DNA from: Actinomycetota bacterium | GTDB taxonomy: Bacteria; Actinomycetota; Thermoleophilia; Solirubrobacterales; 70-9 | Assembly: GCA_005884985.1 (NCBI GenBank) | Contig: VAYK01000012.1 | Span: 1-9,798 of the forward strand | DNA length: 9,798 bases | Direction: 5' to 3' | Part shown: one piece after another, positions 1 through 6,376 of the stretch | Position numbering within the stretch: position 1 is the first letter of the stretch | Layout of the letters: each line of letters opens with the position of its first letter | Notes under the pieces: generated by a model | Database searches by the model: none | What the model saw: the letters and a program-made list of their open reading frames with translations, nothing else | Told to the model about the DNA's origin: nothing | Position numbers and translations under genes: made by a program

Positions 1-852
1 AAGGACGAAGGACGAGTACATCCCCACCCCGATCAGGAAGGCGACGGTGTTGGTGGTCCACACGCCGCGGATCGCCATCATCCGCATGTCGACCAGCGGC
101 TCGCGCGAGCGCAGCTCCTCACGCACCCAGGCGGCGATCACCACGATGCCGAAGGCGAGCAGGCCCAGCGTCTTCGACGAGCCCCAGCCCCAGGTGCTGG
201 TTTCGGTGATCGCCAACAGGACCCCCGAAATGCCGAGCGTCATCAGCGCCGCGGCGCGGTAGTTGATCTGGGCCGGCGTCTTGACCGGCGACTCGGGGAT
301 GTAGCGCCTGGTCAGATAGGCGGTGACGAGGACGATTCCCAGCGGGAACCATAACAGCCAGTGGTAGGAGAGGTTCCCGGTGACGATGCCCGCAAAGACC
401 ACGCCCGCGCCGCCACCGATCCCGAGCAGGGATGAGACCAGCCCGATTGCACCCGGGACCCGTTGGTTGGGGAACTCGTCGCGGATGATCGAGAAGGCGA
501 GCGGGAAGATGCCGCCGCCGGCGCCCTGGATAAGGCGACCGAGGATCATCAGCCAAAGGGAGGAGGCGATCGCCGAAATCAGCGTGCCGAACGCGAGCAT
601 CAACAGCACGATCATCAGCAGGCGCTCCTTCCCGTACATGTCACCGAGCCGGCCGATGATCGGAGTCGCCACCGAGGCGCTCAACAGGTACGCGGTCAGC
701 ACCCAGCCGACGGCGCTCTCGGTCGTGTGGAGGGAGCTCTGGATCTGGGGCAGGGCGGGGACGACCAACGACTGCAGCAGGGCGTAGGAGATGCCGCCGA
801 GGGAGAGAACGGCGAGGATGATCCGGGGGCTCGGGGCGGCGGTACGCTGCAA
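1..852 (-). CDS. MFS drug exporter, DHA2 type (3' end beyond window)
   Basis: Major facilitator superfamily transporter, probably a proton-driven exporter of drugs or toxic organics in the cytoplasmic membrane. The visible 284 residues hold about eight hydrophobic segments. MFS motif A is seen as GRLGDMYGKERLLM at residues 67-80. GRLIQGAGGGIFPLAF lies near 105-120, and the Gly-rich motif C-like GIGGGAGVVFAGIVTG near 144-159. EPLVDMRMM at 251-259 is typical of 14-helix DHA2 pumps at the central loop. The C-terminal half lies before base 1. I chose the TTG at 852 because an in-frame TAA sits five codons upstream with no ATG or GTG between, and the reading fits the usual short N-terminus. The gene is divergent from a MarR regulator, a classic pump/repressor pair. 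The substrate cannot be told. Family is sure; the exact start is less so. Confidence 0.9.
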   Translation of the reverse strand, partial: MQRTAAPSPRIILAVLSLGGISYALLQSLVVPALPQIQSSLHTTESAVGWVLTAYLLSASVATPIIGRLGDMYGKERLLMIVLLMLAFGTLISAIASSLWLMILGRLIQGAGGGIFPLAFSIIRDEFPNQRVPGAIGLVSSLLGIGGGAGVVFAGIVTGNLSYHWLLWFPLGIVLVTAYLTRRYIPESPVKTPAQINYRAAALMTLGISGVLLAITETSTWGWGSSKTLGLLAFGIVVIAAWVREELRSREPLVDMRMMAIRGVWTTNTVAFLIGVGMYSSFVL

Positions 853-861
853 GATCGGATG

Positions 862-907
862 ACCTTAGCAGATGATTGGTTTGCACCAAGGGTTAGGTCA
901 TGATAAC
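862..907. promoter_or_regulatory. Divergent promoter region with candidate MarR operator
   Basis: The inverted repeat TTGGTTTGCACCAA lies at 876-889, with 5-bp arms and a 4-nt centre. On the plus strand TTGGTT (876-881) is followed after 17 nt by CATGAT (899-904). On the minus strand CTTGGT (890-885) is followed after 17 nt by TAAGGT (867-862). Each pair could be a -35/-10 set giving a very short leader before the GTG at 917 and the TTG at 852. The repeat would then cover both -35 boxes, a good place for MarR autoregulation and pump repression. A second weak element, GTTA...TAAC, spans 892-907. The repeat is seen directly; the promoter and operator roles are inferred. Confidence 0.4.
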
Positions 908-916
908 TTTCGGTGT

Positions 917-1420
917 GTGCCAAAGGATACGAGAGAGAGCGCGCCGCCCGGCATCGCCCAACAGTGGCCGACGCTGCTGATGATCAAGCTGGGCCGGATC
1001 ACGATGCACCGCTTCACCGAGGCGCTGGAGCCGTTCGGAATCCGACCGCGCCACGTCGCGGCCCTGATCGAGCTTCGGGACCGTGGGGAGCTCACGCAGC
1101 AGTCGCTGTGCGGACAGCTGCATCTCGATCCCACCAATCTGGTTGCGATCCTCAACGAGCTCGAGCAGCGGGGCTATGCCACGCGTCGCCGCGATCCCGA
1201 GGATCGCCGCCGACACCTCGTCGAGGTCTCAAGGAAGGGGATCGCGGTGATCGAGAAGGTCTCCGAGGTGATGGACGGAGTGGAGGCAGACCTGCTCGAC
1301 GGCCTCGAGCCCGCCGAGCGCGAGCAGCTTGCCGGCCTGCTGACCTCGATCTGGGATCGAAGCGGCGGCTACGAGGCATGGTCCCAGGTCGCAGCCGAAG
1401 CCGACGACAAGGCTGCCTAG
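917..1420 (+). CDS. MarR-family transcriptional regulator
   Basis: Winged-helix DNA-binding repressor of the MarR family, 167 aa from the GTG at 917. The N-terminal dimerisation helix covers roughly residues 15-40. The helix-turn-helix is around 57-88 (ELTQQSLCGQLHLDPTNLV, then NELEQRGYATR). The wing carries the family hallmark RRDPEDRRRHLVEVSRKG at 91-108. A C-terminal dimerisation helix follows. The length is normal. The open frame reaches upstream to an ATG at 872, but that would place the start inside the inverted repeat and promoter. The GTG at 917 fits the family N-terminus better. No Shine-Dalgarno is visible before 917, so the transcript may be leaderless. It is divergent from the MFS pump, which it probably represses until a phenolic or drug-like ligand binds; the ligand is unknown. 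A weak hairpin follows the stop. Confidence 0.9.
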   Translation: MPKDTRESAPPGIAQQWPTLLMIKLGRITMHRFTEALEPFGIRPRHVAALIELRDRGELTQQSLCGQLHLDPTNLVAILNELEQRGYATRRRDPEDRRRHLVEVSRKGIAVIEKVSEVMDGVEADLLDGLEPAEREQLAGLLTSIWDRSGGYEAWSQVAAEADDKAA

Positions 1421-1422
1421 AG

Positions 1423-1440
1423 CCTCATGCGCATCTGAGG
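1423..1440 (+). terminator. Weak hairpin after the MarR gene
   Basis: CCTCA (1423-1427) pairs with TGAGG (1436-1440) around an 8-nt loop, three bases after the regulator stop. There is no U-tract, so an intrinsic terminator is only a possibility. The position just after the stop is the main argument. Confidence 0.2.
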
Positions 1441-1468
1441 ATGATGGTGGGTCGGCAGCGAGATCACT

Positions 1469-1659
1469 ATGGAGCCGCTCGACGACGCAATCGACCACGT
1501 CCGCGGCTCGTCGGCGGGACGTCTCATTACGATCTGCGGCGGTACGCCGACCGGCTCGGGCTCGACGCCGACGTGTTCGACGGCCTAACGCTCGAGTGTC
1601 GTAGCTTCGTGTCGATGGCAGCACTCATCCGTCCAGGGCGGGCCCTGCGGGAGGTGTGA
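1469..1659 (+). pseudogene. DsbA-like oxidoreductase remnant, internally deleted
   Basis: Two pieces of a DsbA/FrnE-type thioredoxin-fold protein can be read in different frames. From the ATG at 1469 the peptide begins MEPLDDAIDHVRG and runs to about 1534; this matches the usual opening just before the CxxC strand. Then, in another frame, 1531-1584 reads DLRRYADRLGLDADVFDG, which resembles the helical insert (compare EDLMSVARRLELEVDEV in the intact neighbour at 1669). The roughly 70 residues between them, including the CxxC active site, are missing. The tail to the stop at 1657-1659 and any TPTFF cis-proline segment are not recognisable. I read this as a decayed paralogue directly upstream of the intact copy. 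The similarity is judged by eye on short segments, so confidence is moderate. Confidence 0.5.
1634..1647 (+). other. Small hairpin ahead of the DsbA-like gene
   Basis: CAGGG (1634-1638) pairs with CCCTG (1643-1647) around a 4-nt loop. GGGAGG follows at 1649-1654, a ribosome-binding-like run set 14 nt before the ATG at 1669, which is longer than usual. The hairpin could be a leftover transcription stop or could affect translation; neither is shown. Confidence 0.2.
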
Positions 1660-1668
1660 CCAGATCCC

Positions 1669-2250
1669 ATGAATGACCCGGCCTCTGGCGCGCTGATCCC
1701 GGTCCGAGACGGCGACCACGCCCTCGGCGCCGAGGAGCCCAAGCTGACGCTGATCGAGTACGGAGACTTCGGCTGCCCGTTCTGTTTCGCTGCCAGTCGC
1801 CCTGTGATGGGTCTCTTGGAGCGCTACGACGCCCTGAGCCTGGTCTGGCGCCACTTCCCTGACTCCGAGCTTCACCCTGGGGCGGATCTCGCCGCGGAGC
1901 TTGCGGAGGTTGCCGCAGCGCACGGAAAGTTCTGGGAGGCGCATTCGCTGCTGTTAGCCGGCCGCGAGCAGTTCACGCCGGAGGACTTGATGTCGGTGGC
2001 GCGGCGGCTCGAGCTGGAAGTCGATGAGGTCGAGTCTGCCCTCCACGAGCACAGCTTTCTAGAGCACGTCCTCGACGACATCGCGGGTGGCAAACGGGCC
2101 GGAGTTCACGCTACGCCGACGTTCTTCGTGGATGGAGAGCGACTGGAAGGCCACTGGCGGCAGCTGGCCCAGCTCGTCCCGGTGGCGCTCGGGCGAGCGA
2201 ATGCCGCGGGCGCCGGGCCCTCGCCCCCGGGGGAAGGCCAGGGGCCGTGA
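1669..2250 (+). CDS. DsbA-family thioredoxin-fold protein (CPFC)
   Basis: Cytoplasmic disulfide oxidoreductase or isomerase-like protein of the DsbA/FrnE-like class, 193 aa. The beta strand TLIEYGDFGCPFCF holds the active-site pair Cys36-Cys39. A helical insert covers about residues 60-135. The cis-proline loop HATPTFFVDG has Pro150. These are the two catalytic elements of the fold. There is no signal peptide or lipobox, so it probably acts in the cytoplasm. The protein ends in a low-complexity Gly/Pro tail (residues 176-193) unlike the compact family end, so the last 15-20 codons may be acquired sequence. The ATG at 1669 gives the usual short N-terminus; GGGAGG 14 nt upstream is a distant ribosome site. 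A decayed paralogue lies just before it. The substrate is unknown. Confidence 0.88.
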   Translation: MNDPASGALIPVRDGDHALGAEEPKLTLIEYGDFGCPFCFAASRPVMGLLERYDALSLVWRHFPDSELHPGADLAAELAEVAAAHGKFWEAHSLLLAGREQFTPEDLMSVARRLELEVDEVESALHEHSFLEHVLDDIAGGKRAGVHATPTFFVDGERLEGHWRQLAQLVPVALGRANAAGAGPSPPGEGQGP

Positions 2251-2280
2251 GTGCCGAGGGCTCAATGGCAGTGCGTCTAA

Positions 2281-2499
2281 TCCACCGCCGATTGCGCTCA
2301 CGCGCGAAGCAACGGCCACCCGATCATCCGCTCGCTCCAGGCGGGCGAGCAGTGGTCTTGGTGCTTCATCGATGACATCGCGCTGCTGATTCCCGGGCTG
2401 CGCGGCGAAACCCGCATCCGCCGGCGTCTCGTTCGGGCGCTTGAGCGAGACGGTTGGTCTGTCGCCCGTCAGCGCGGCAGTCACGCGCTTGTGGTCGTC
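2281..2499 (+). pseudogene. UBP-type zinc finger fragment joined to HicA-like toxin remnant
   Basis: An open frame entered after TAA at 2278-2280 has no usable start codon. Its first part (2281-2391) reads HARSNGHPIIRSLQAGEQW and then SWCFIDDI. This is the C-terminal half of the bacterial UBP-type zinc finger, with the GHP and W-x-W-C landmarks. The N-terminal half with the CxxC and CGxxGCCDSS zinc ligands is absent upstream. In the same frame, 2413-2499 reads LVRALERDGWSVARQRGSH, the hallmark of HicA mRNA-interferase toxins including the catalytic-type His. The rest of HicA and a HicB antitoxin are not recognisable, though the frame stays open to about 2685. I interpret it as a fusion of two gene fragments by deletion and as non-functional. 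Both family matches rest on short but distinctive motifs. Confidence 0.6.
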
Positions 2500-2582
2500 A
2501 CACCACTCGCACTCGTTCGCGCGCTAGGCGGGGACCAGCCGGCGCGCTCAGGCAGCCGGCCACTGACTATCGTCCCCGGGAC

Positions 2583-3242
2583 ATGTGGCAGTCGTCGCAG
2601 CCCGCCGCGCCGGGCTCGCCTGGTGGCGCGGATCCGCCGCGTCCAGAGCCGCAGAAAGTCAGCGAGCAGCTCGAACGCTGGCTGACAACTGAAGGCGACA
2701 AGACCTTGGGCAGCCTCATCGAACTCTTCGAAGAGAAGAGCTTCGCGATCCTCTTCGTGCTTCTGCTCGGCGTGCCGGCGCTCCCACTACCGACTGGCGG
2801 CGTCACGCATGTGTTCGAGATCATCGCCGTACTACTCGCGCTTCAGCTGATAGCCGGCCGCGACCAGATCTGGCTGCCCCAGCGCTGGTGCAAGCTCGAG
2901 CTGGCGGGCCAGCAGCGGCAGCGCTTCATCACTGCACTCCTGAAGATGATCCGGCGGCTCGAGCGCTTCTCCCACCCTCACCTGCGCTTCCTGTTCGACC
3001 ATCGTTTGAGCAACATCGTCTTTGGGCTGCTCGTGATCGGCGGGTCCGCTGGCGCCTTCTTGGCTCCGCCGTTCACGGGACTCGACACCCTGCCGTCGCT
3101 CGGTGTCGTGCTGCTGTCGCTCGGGATGCTGCTCGAGGACTTCGTCGTCGTGGTCGTCGCGCTCGTCGTCGGTGTCGCCGGCGTCGTGCTCGAGGTCGTG
3201 CTGGGCAGCGCGGCGATCAACGGCCTCGGGAAGCTCCTCTAG
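2583..3242 (+). CDS. ExoD-family membrane protein
   Basis: Integral membrane protein of the ExoD (exopolysaccharide synthesis) family, 219 aa; the molecular role of this family is poorly defined. A charged N-terminal helix KVSEQLERWL...LGSLIELFEEK covers residues 25-52. A hydrophobic segment with the characteristic PALPLPTGG (65-73) follows, then ALQLIAGRDQIWLPQR at 86-101, the family signature. A basic amphipathic stretch RQRFITALLKMIRRLERF lies at 112-129. Two to three membrane helices follow at 143-163 and 172-212. The ATG at 2583 has no clear ribosome site. The frame is open further upstream to 2454, but that part overlaps the pseudogene and is Arg-rich and unlike the family. The gene stands alone, so no polysaccharide pathway can be assigned from context. 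Confidence 0.85.
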   Translation: MWQSSQPAAPGSPGGADPPRPEPQKVSEQLERWLTTEGDKTLGSLIELFEEKSFAILFVLLLGVPALPLPTGGVTHVFEIIAVLLALQLIAGRDQIWLPQRWCKLELAGQQRQRFITALLKMIRRLERFSHPHLRFLFDHRLSNIVFGLLVIGGSAGAFLAPPFTGLDTLPSLGVVLLSLGMLLEDFVVVVVALVVGVAGVVLEVVLGSAAINGLGKLL

Positions 3243-3297
3243 GGCGACCTGCGTTAGTGACTTCCGCTTACGGGTGAGCGGGGCAATCACCGCAGTC

Positions 3298-3315
3298 GGC
3301 TCTTCGGGCTCTTCG
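3298..3315. repeat. Perfect 9-bp tandem duplication
   Basis: GGCTCTTCG occurs twice back to back at 3298-3306 and 3307-3315, in the 109-bp gap between the ExoD-family gene and the FAD reductase. A 9-bp duplication may be replication slippage; no role is evident. Confidence 0.6.
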
Positions 3316-3351
3316 CAGCTGCCTAGCCGGCGCGTTGGCAGAATTCGCGTG

Positions 3352-4602
3352 ATGTCTCCCCGAAATGGTGGCAAGCCGATCGTGATCATCGGTGGCGGTC
3401 TCGCCGGAGGCAACGCAGCGGCAACTCTGCGCAATGAGGGCTTTCGGGGCCGAGTCGTGCTCATCGGCCGGGAGCCCGGCATCCCTTTTGGTCGTCCTCC
3501 GCTATCCAAGACCTACCTCCGGTCGGAGGAGGATCTCGACGGCTGGTATGTCAGACCTGCCGACTGGTATGCGAAGCACGATGTCGAAAGGCTCGTCGAG
3601 TCGAGCGTTGTCGCCGTGGATCCCGCCGCGCACAACGTGGTCTTGGACTCGGGCCTCCAGATCGAGTATCAGAAGGTCCTGATAGCCACCGGAGGACGGA
3701 ACCGGCGGCTTGAGGTTCCCGGGGCTGAGCTGCCCGGGATCCATCAGCTTCGCACGGTGGCGGAGTGCGATGCGATCAAGCGCGAGGCCGTTGCGGGTCG
3801 GCATGCGATCGTGGTGGGCATGGGCTTCATCGGCTGCGAGGTGGCGGCCTCCTTGACGCAGCTCGGGGTTCGGGTGACCGCGGCCTTTCCCGAGAGCGTG
3901 CCCCTCGAAAGGGTTCTGGGCGAGGAGGTCGGCGCCGTGATCGGCGCGTTTCATCGCGCGAACGGCGTCGAGCTGTTGCCCGAAAGTCGGATCAATGCCT
4001 TTGAGGGGACCGAACGCTTGGAGGCGGCCGTGACAGCTAACGGCGATCGTGTCCCGTGCGACTTCGCAGTCGTCGGCATCGGGATCGAGCCCGACGTACC
4101 GACCTTCGCGTCAACGGTCGCGCAGGAGAACGGAGTCCTGGTGGACGAGCTGTGTCGGGCCAGTGCCGCTGACGTCTACGCGGCCGGCGATGTCGCGAAC
4201 CACCTCCACCCGGTTTTCGGACGAGTTCGTGTCGAGCACTTCAACAACGGCGAAAAGATGGGGCGCGCCGCGGCCAGGTCGATGCTCGGATTCACCTCAC
4301 CATACGACTACATCCACAGCTTCTGGTCCGATCAGTACGACCACAAGCTCGAGTACGTCGGCCATACCACGAACTGGGACGAGTTCGTGATCCGCGGGAG
4401 CCTGAAGGATGGAAGGCTGATTGGCTTCTACCTGCTGGAAGGACTGATGCAAGCAGCGGTTGGCCTCGACCGTGGAGGTGACCCCGAGTTGGACACTGAC
4501 TCGGAGATGGCGGCATGCGCCCGCCTCGTTGGCATGCGAGCCCGACCTCCCGGTGGCCAGCTCGCCGACGAGCGTGTGGAGCTGTGGTCACTCGCACAAT
4601 GA
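3352..4602 (+). CDS. Ferredoxin reductase-type FAD oxidoreductase (BphA4/AIF-like)
   Basis: NAD(P)H-dependent flavoprotein that passes electrons to a ferredoxin-like partner, typically of an oxygenase or P450, 416 aa. The FAD Rossmann motif IIGGGLAGG is at residues 12-20. RPPLSK at 48-53 is the flavin-site motif of this group. The ATG motif LIATGG is at 110-115. The NAD-binding loop VVGMGFIGCE is at 154-163, and the second FAD-contacting motif DVYAAGDVA at 274-282. The C-terminal domain has FWSDQYD at 324-330, diagnostic of the BphA4 family. There is no CxxC pair, so it is not a disulfide reductase. ATG at 3352 is preceded in frame by GTG at 3349; either could start, and no strong ribosome site is seen. 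No ferredoxin, oxygenase or P450 gene lies beside it, so its partner is elsewhere. It is convergent with the SDR gene. Confidence 0.93.
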   Translation: MSPRNGGKPIVIIGGGLAGGNAAATLRNEGFRGRVVLIGREPGIPFGRPPLSKTYLRSEEDLDGWYVRPADWYAKHDVERLVESSVVAVDPAAHNVVLDSGLQIEYQKVLIATGGRNRRLEVPGAELPGIHQLRTVAECDAIKREAVAGRHAIVVGMGFIGCEVAASLTQLGVRVTAAFPESVPLERVLGEEVGAVIGAFHRANGVELLPESRINAFEGTERLEAAVTANGDRVPCDFAVVGIGIEPDVPTFASTVAQENGVLVDELCRASAADVYAAGDVANHLHPVFGRVRVEHFNNGEKMGRAAARSMLGFTSPYDYIHSFWSDQYDHKLEYVGHTTNWDEFVIRGSLKDGRLIGFYLLEGLMQAAVGLDRGGDPELDTDSEMAACARLVGMRARPPGGQLADERVELWSLAQ

Positions 4603-5289
4603 GGCGTAGGGGACGCCCGCGCTAGGCGTTCGAGAAGAGGGGGATGTTCGCCCCGCTGGCCGGGGCGAACGCAGCTCGGGGTTGGCCTGACGCAGCATCT
4701 GGGTGTCGACGGCGCCCGGACTCAGGCAAATGGCGCTGATGCCGTGCTCTTTGCCCTCCGCTGCGATCCCCTCCGTGAGGCCGATGACTCCGTACTTTGA
4801 GACGTTGTATGCGGTCAGCCCCGGGAACTTCTCGGTGGCGTAGACGCCGGAGAGCGAGGCGATGTTGACGATGCGCCCTTCACCGCGCTTGCGCATGGCA
4901 GCGAACGACGCGCGACAACAGAGGAACGAGCCGGTCAGGTTGACATCAAGCGTTTCTGCCCAGATCTCCGGCGTTGTCTGGGCGAATGGCGCGGACCTCA
5001 GTACGCCGGCCGCGCAAACGAGAGCCGCAAGACTCCCCACCCCTTCGACGGCCGCGAAAAGGCGCTCGACTTCGTCGACGTCGCTGATGTCCGTCTGCGC
5101 CGGTGTCGCCTCGCCACCGCTGTCACGGATGCGCCCGGCGATGCCGTCGAGGGCTTCGCGGTCGCGGGCGGCGAGCACGACGTGAGCGCCGGCCGCCGCC
5201 ATGGCCTCGGCGGTGGCGGCTCCGATCCCGCGGCTGGCCCCCGTGACCAACGCCAAGCGTCCCGCAAGCCAATGCCTGGACTCAACCAC
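4588..5289 (-). CDS. Short-chain dehydrogenase/reductase, C-terminus frame-disrupted
   Basis: NAD(P)-dependent oxidoreductase of the classical SDR family. The cofactor loop TGASRGIG is at residues 16-23. CAAG at 92-95 stands in for NNAG. The catalytic residues are Asn117, Ser145, Tyr161 and Lys165 (YNVSK). SPGAVDTQM at 190-198 follows, so the catalytic core is complete. After NPELR the frame runs into an Arg/Ser/Pro-rich tail ending at 4588. In another frame FAPASGANIPLFSNA stops at the TAG at 4624-4622, a normal SDR ending. About 20 residues plus a frame shift seem lost at the junction near 4666. The GTG at 5289 is chosen because the family begins just before the first strand and it overlaps the glycosyltransferase end by 8 bp. 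It is last in the operon. A sepiapterin-reductase-like role is conceivable from the QueD-like gene but unproven. Confidence 0.8.
   Translation of the reverse strand: MVESRHWLAGRLALVTGASRGIGAATAEAMAAAGAHVVLAARDREALDGIAGRIRDSGGEATPAQTDISDVDEVERLFAAVEGVGSLAALVCAAGVLRSAPFAQTTPEIWAETLDVNLTGSFLCCRASFAAMRKRGEGRIVNIASLSGVYATEKFPGLTAYNVSKYGVIGLTEGIAAEGKEHGISAICLSPGAVDTQMLRQANPELRSPRPAGRTSPSSRTPSAGVPYASLCE
4603..4617. terminator. Short hairpin after the FAD reductase stop
   Basis: GGCGT (4603-4607) and ACGCC (4613-4617) form a 5-bp stem with loop AGGGG, beginning directly after the TGA. No U-tract follows. It may end plus-strand transcription between the convergent genes, together with the stronger hairpin at 4646-4670. 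Confidence 0.3.
4646..4670. repeat. Perfect 10-bp inverted repeat at the SDR frame break
   Basis: GTTCGCCCCG (4646-4655) and CGGGGCGAAC (4661-4670) pair perfectly around a 5-nt loop. No T-run follows on either strand. It lies between convergent genes, so it could act as a bidirectional terminator, but it also sits exactly where the SDR reading frame breaks. A stable GC hairpin of this sort favours deletion in vivo or a sequencing/assembly error. Confidence 0.75.
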
Positions 5290-6376
5290 GGACTGAGGCC
5301 CCGGCACGAGCGCCAACGACTCGCCGGTACAGGTGTTCGTGAGCCTCGAGGCTCCGCTCGAGATCCAGGTGGTGTTCGGCGTGGGTGCGGCACTCCGAGC
5401 GCGATAGCCCGGTCGTCCTCCTGACGGCGTCGGCTGCGGCATGGAGGTCGCCGGGAGCGACCAGGAAGCCTGTCAGCTCGTCGATAACCACCTCGCCGAG
5501 TGCGCCGCGCTTGAAGGCGACCACGGGAGTCCCGCACGCCTGCGCTTCGGCGGCGACCATGCCGAACGGCTCCTCCCACATTGCGGGGCACAGAGCGACG
5601 GCAGCCCGAGCCATTGCCTCCCACAGAGACGATCGCGGCACTGCTGGATGAACGCTGACGCCCCGCTCGGCCCGGCGCGGGTCGATCCGCTCTCTTGCGT
5701 ATTCGGCGTCATAGCTGTCGCCGTAAACATCGATACGGGCTCCTGCCGCCTGGGCGATGTCGATGGCTTGTGCCGCTCCCTTCTCTGGGCTCAACCTGCC
5801 GGCGAAGACGGCGCCCTTCCCTCCTCTCGGCGACCAGTTGATGAGACCCGTCGGCACGCAAGGCGGGAGGATCGCGTCGACCGTGACGGCCCGGCGCCAG
5901 GCGCTCGCCTGGAACACGGACACGCCGGCAACCGTCGCCGGTGCGTCGCCTCGCGCCGCGTGGCGAAGCGCAGCAGCGACCCCGGCGTCCGGGGGTAGGT
6001 GGAGCGTGTGCACGACCGGCGCGTGCAGTGCGGTGGCGAGCCTGATCGCGGCCGCGTCGAAGGCGTGGTTGTGAATGACGTCGTATCGGTCGTCACGCAC
6101 AGCGGAGTAGACGCGGGCGAACGCGCTCTCGGCCGCGGCCGGCTCGTCATCGGCGGCGCCGGAAGCCCGGTAGAGCGTGGCACTCAACGACCGGTGATCG
6201 ACTCCGGTATCGATGACCGGAACGCCTGGTACATCCGATCCGGAGGCAGCGTAGAGATGCACCTCGTGACCTCTATCGATAAGCCCGCGCGCGAGGTCGG
6301 AAACGAAGGCCTGTGACCCACCACGCTGCGGCTCGCGAATGGCCGCAACGAGCGGCGCGATGAGGGCGATCTTCAT
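5282..6376 (-). CDS. Family 4 glycosyltransferase (GT-B fold)
   Basis: Retaining glycosyltransferase that moves a sugar from a nucleotide sugar to an unknown acceptor, 364 aa, probably cytosolic. The N-terminal domain opens MKIALIAP and has the Gly-rich loop RGGSQ at 19-22 and then DLARGLIDRGHEVHLYA. The C-terminal domain begins near 187 with AVFAGRLSPEKG. It carries the GT4 E-x7-E motif in EEPFGMVAAEAQACGTPVV (Glu269 and Glu277) and the family-typical KRGALGEVV...TGFLV. Its ATG overlaps the methyltransferase TGA by 4 bp (ATGA, 6373-6376), and its own stop overlaps the SDR start, which points to translational coupling. The acceptor cannot be read from sequence. The QueD-like and methyltransferase partners make a small pterin-like molecule one option and a lipid or sugar another. 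Confidence 0.92.
   Translation of the reverse strand: MKIALIAPLVAAIREPQRGGSQAFVSDLARGLIDRGHEVHLYAASGSDVPGVPVIDTGVDHRSLSATLYRASGAADDEPAAAESAFARVYSAVRDDRYDVIHNHAFDAAAIRLATALHAPVVHTLHLPPDAGVAAALRHAARGDAPATVAGVSVFQASAWRRAVTVDAILPPCVPTGLINWSPRGGKGAVFAGRLSPEKGAAQAIDIAQAAGARIDVYGDSYDAEYARERIDPRRAERGVSVHPAVPRSSLWEAMARAAVALCPAMWEEPFGMVAAEAQACGTPVVAFKRGALGEVVIDELTGFLVAPGDLHAAADAVRRTTGLSRSECRTHAEHHLDLERSLEAHEHLYRRVVGARAGASVRG

Noticed and set aside
913..1659. Plus-strand 248-codon open frame through the MarR gene
   Set aside because: The first 500 bases are an out-of-frame reading of MarR. Only its last part (1531-1584) carries the DsbA-like segment, which I list as a remnant.
2832..3509. Minus-strand open frame (225 codons) across ExoD and the FAD reductase start
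   Set aside because: It spans two real genes on the other strand and reads as low-complexity Asp/His/Glu/Arg sequence.
5290..5442. N-terminal extension of the SDR to an ATG at 5442
   Set aside because: The 51 extra residues lie wholly inside the glycosyltransferase gene and resemble no SDR; the GTG at 5289 gives the normal family start.
5441..5998. Plus-strand 185-codon open frame opposite the glycosyltransferase
   Set aside because: It is antisense to well-conserved GT4 motifs and has no recognisable domain.
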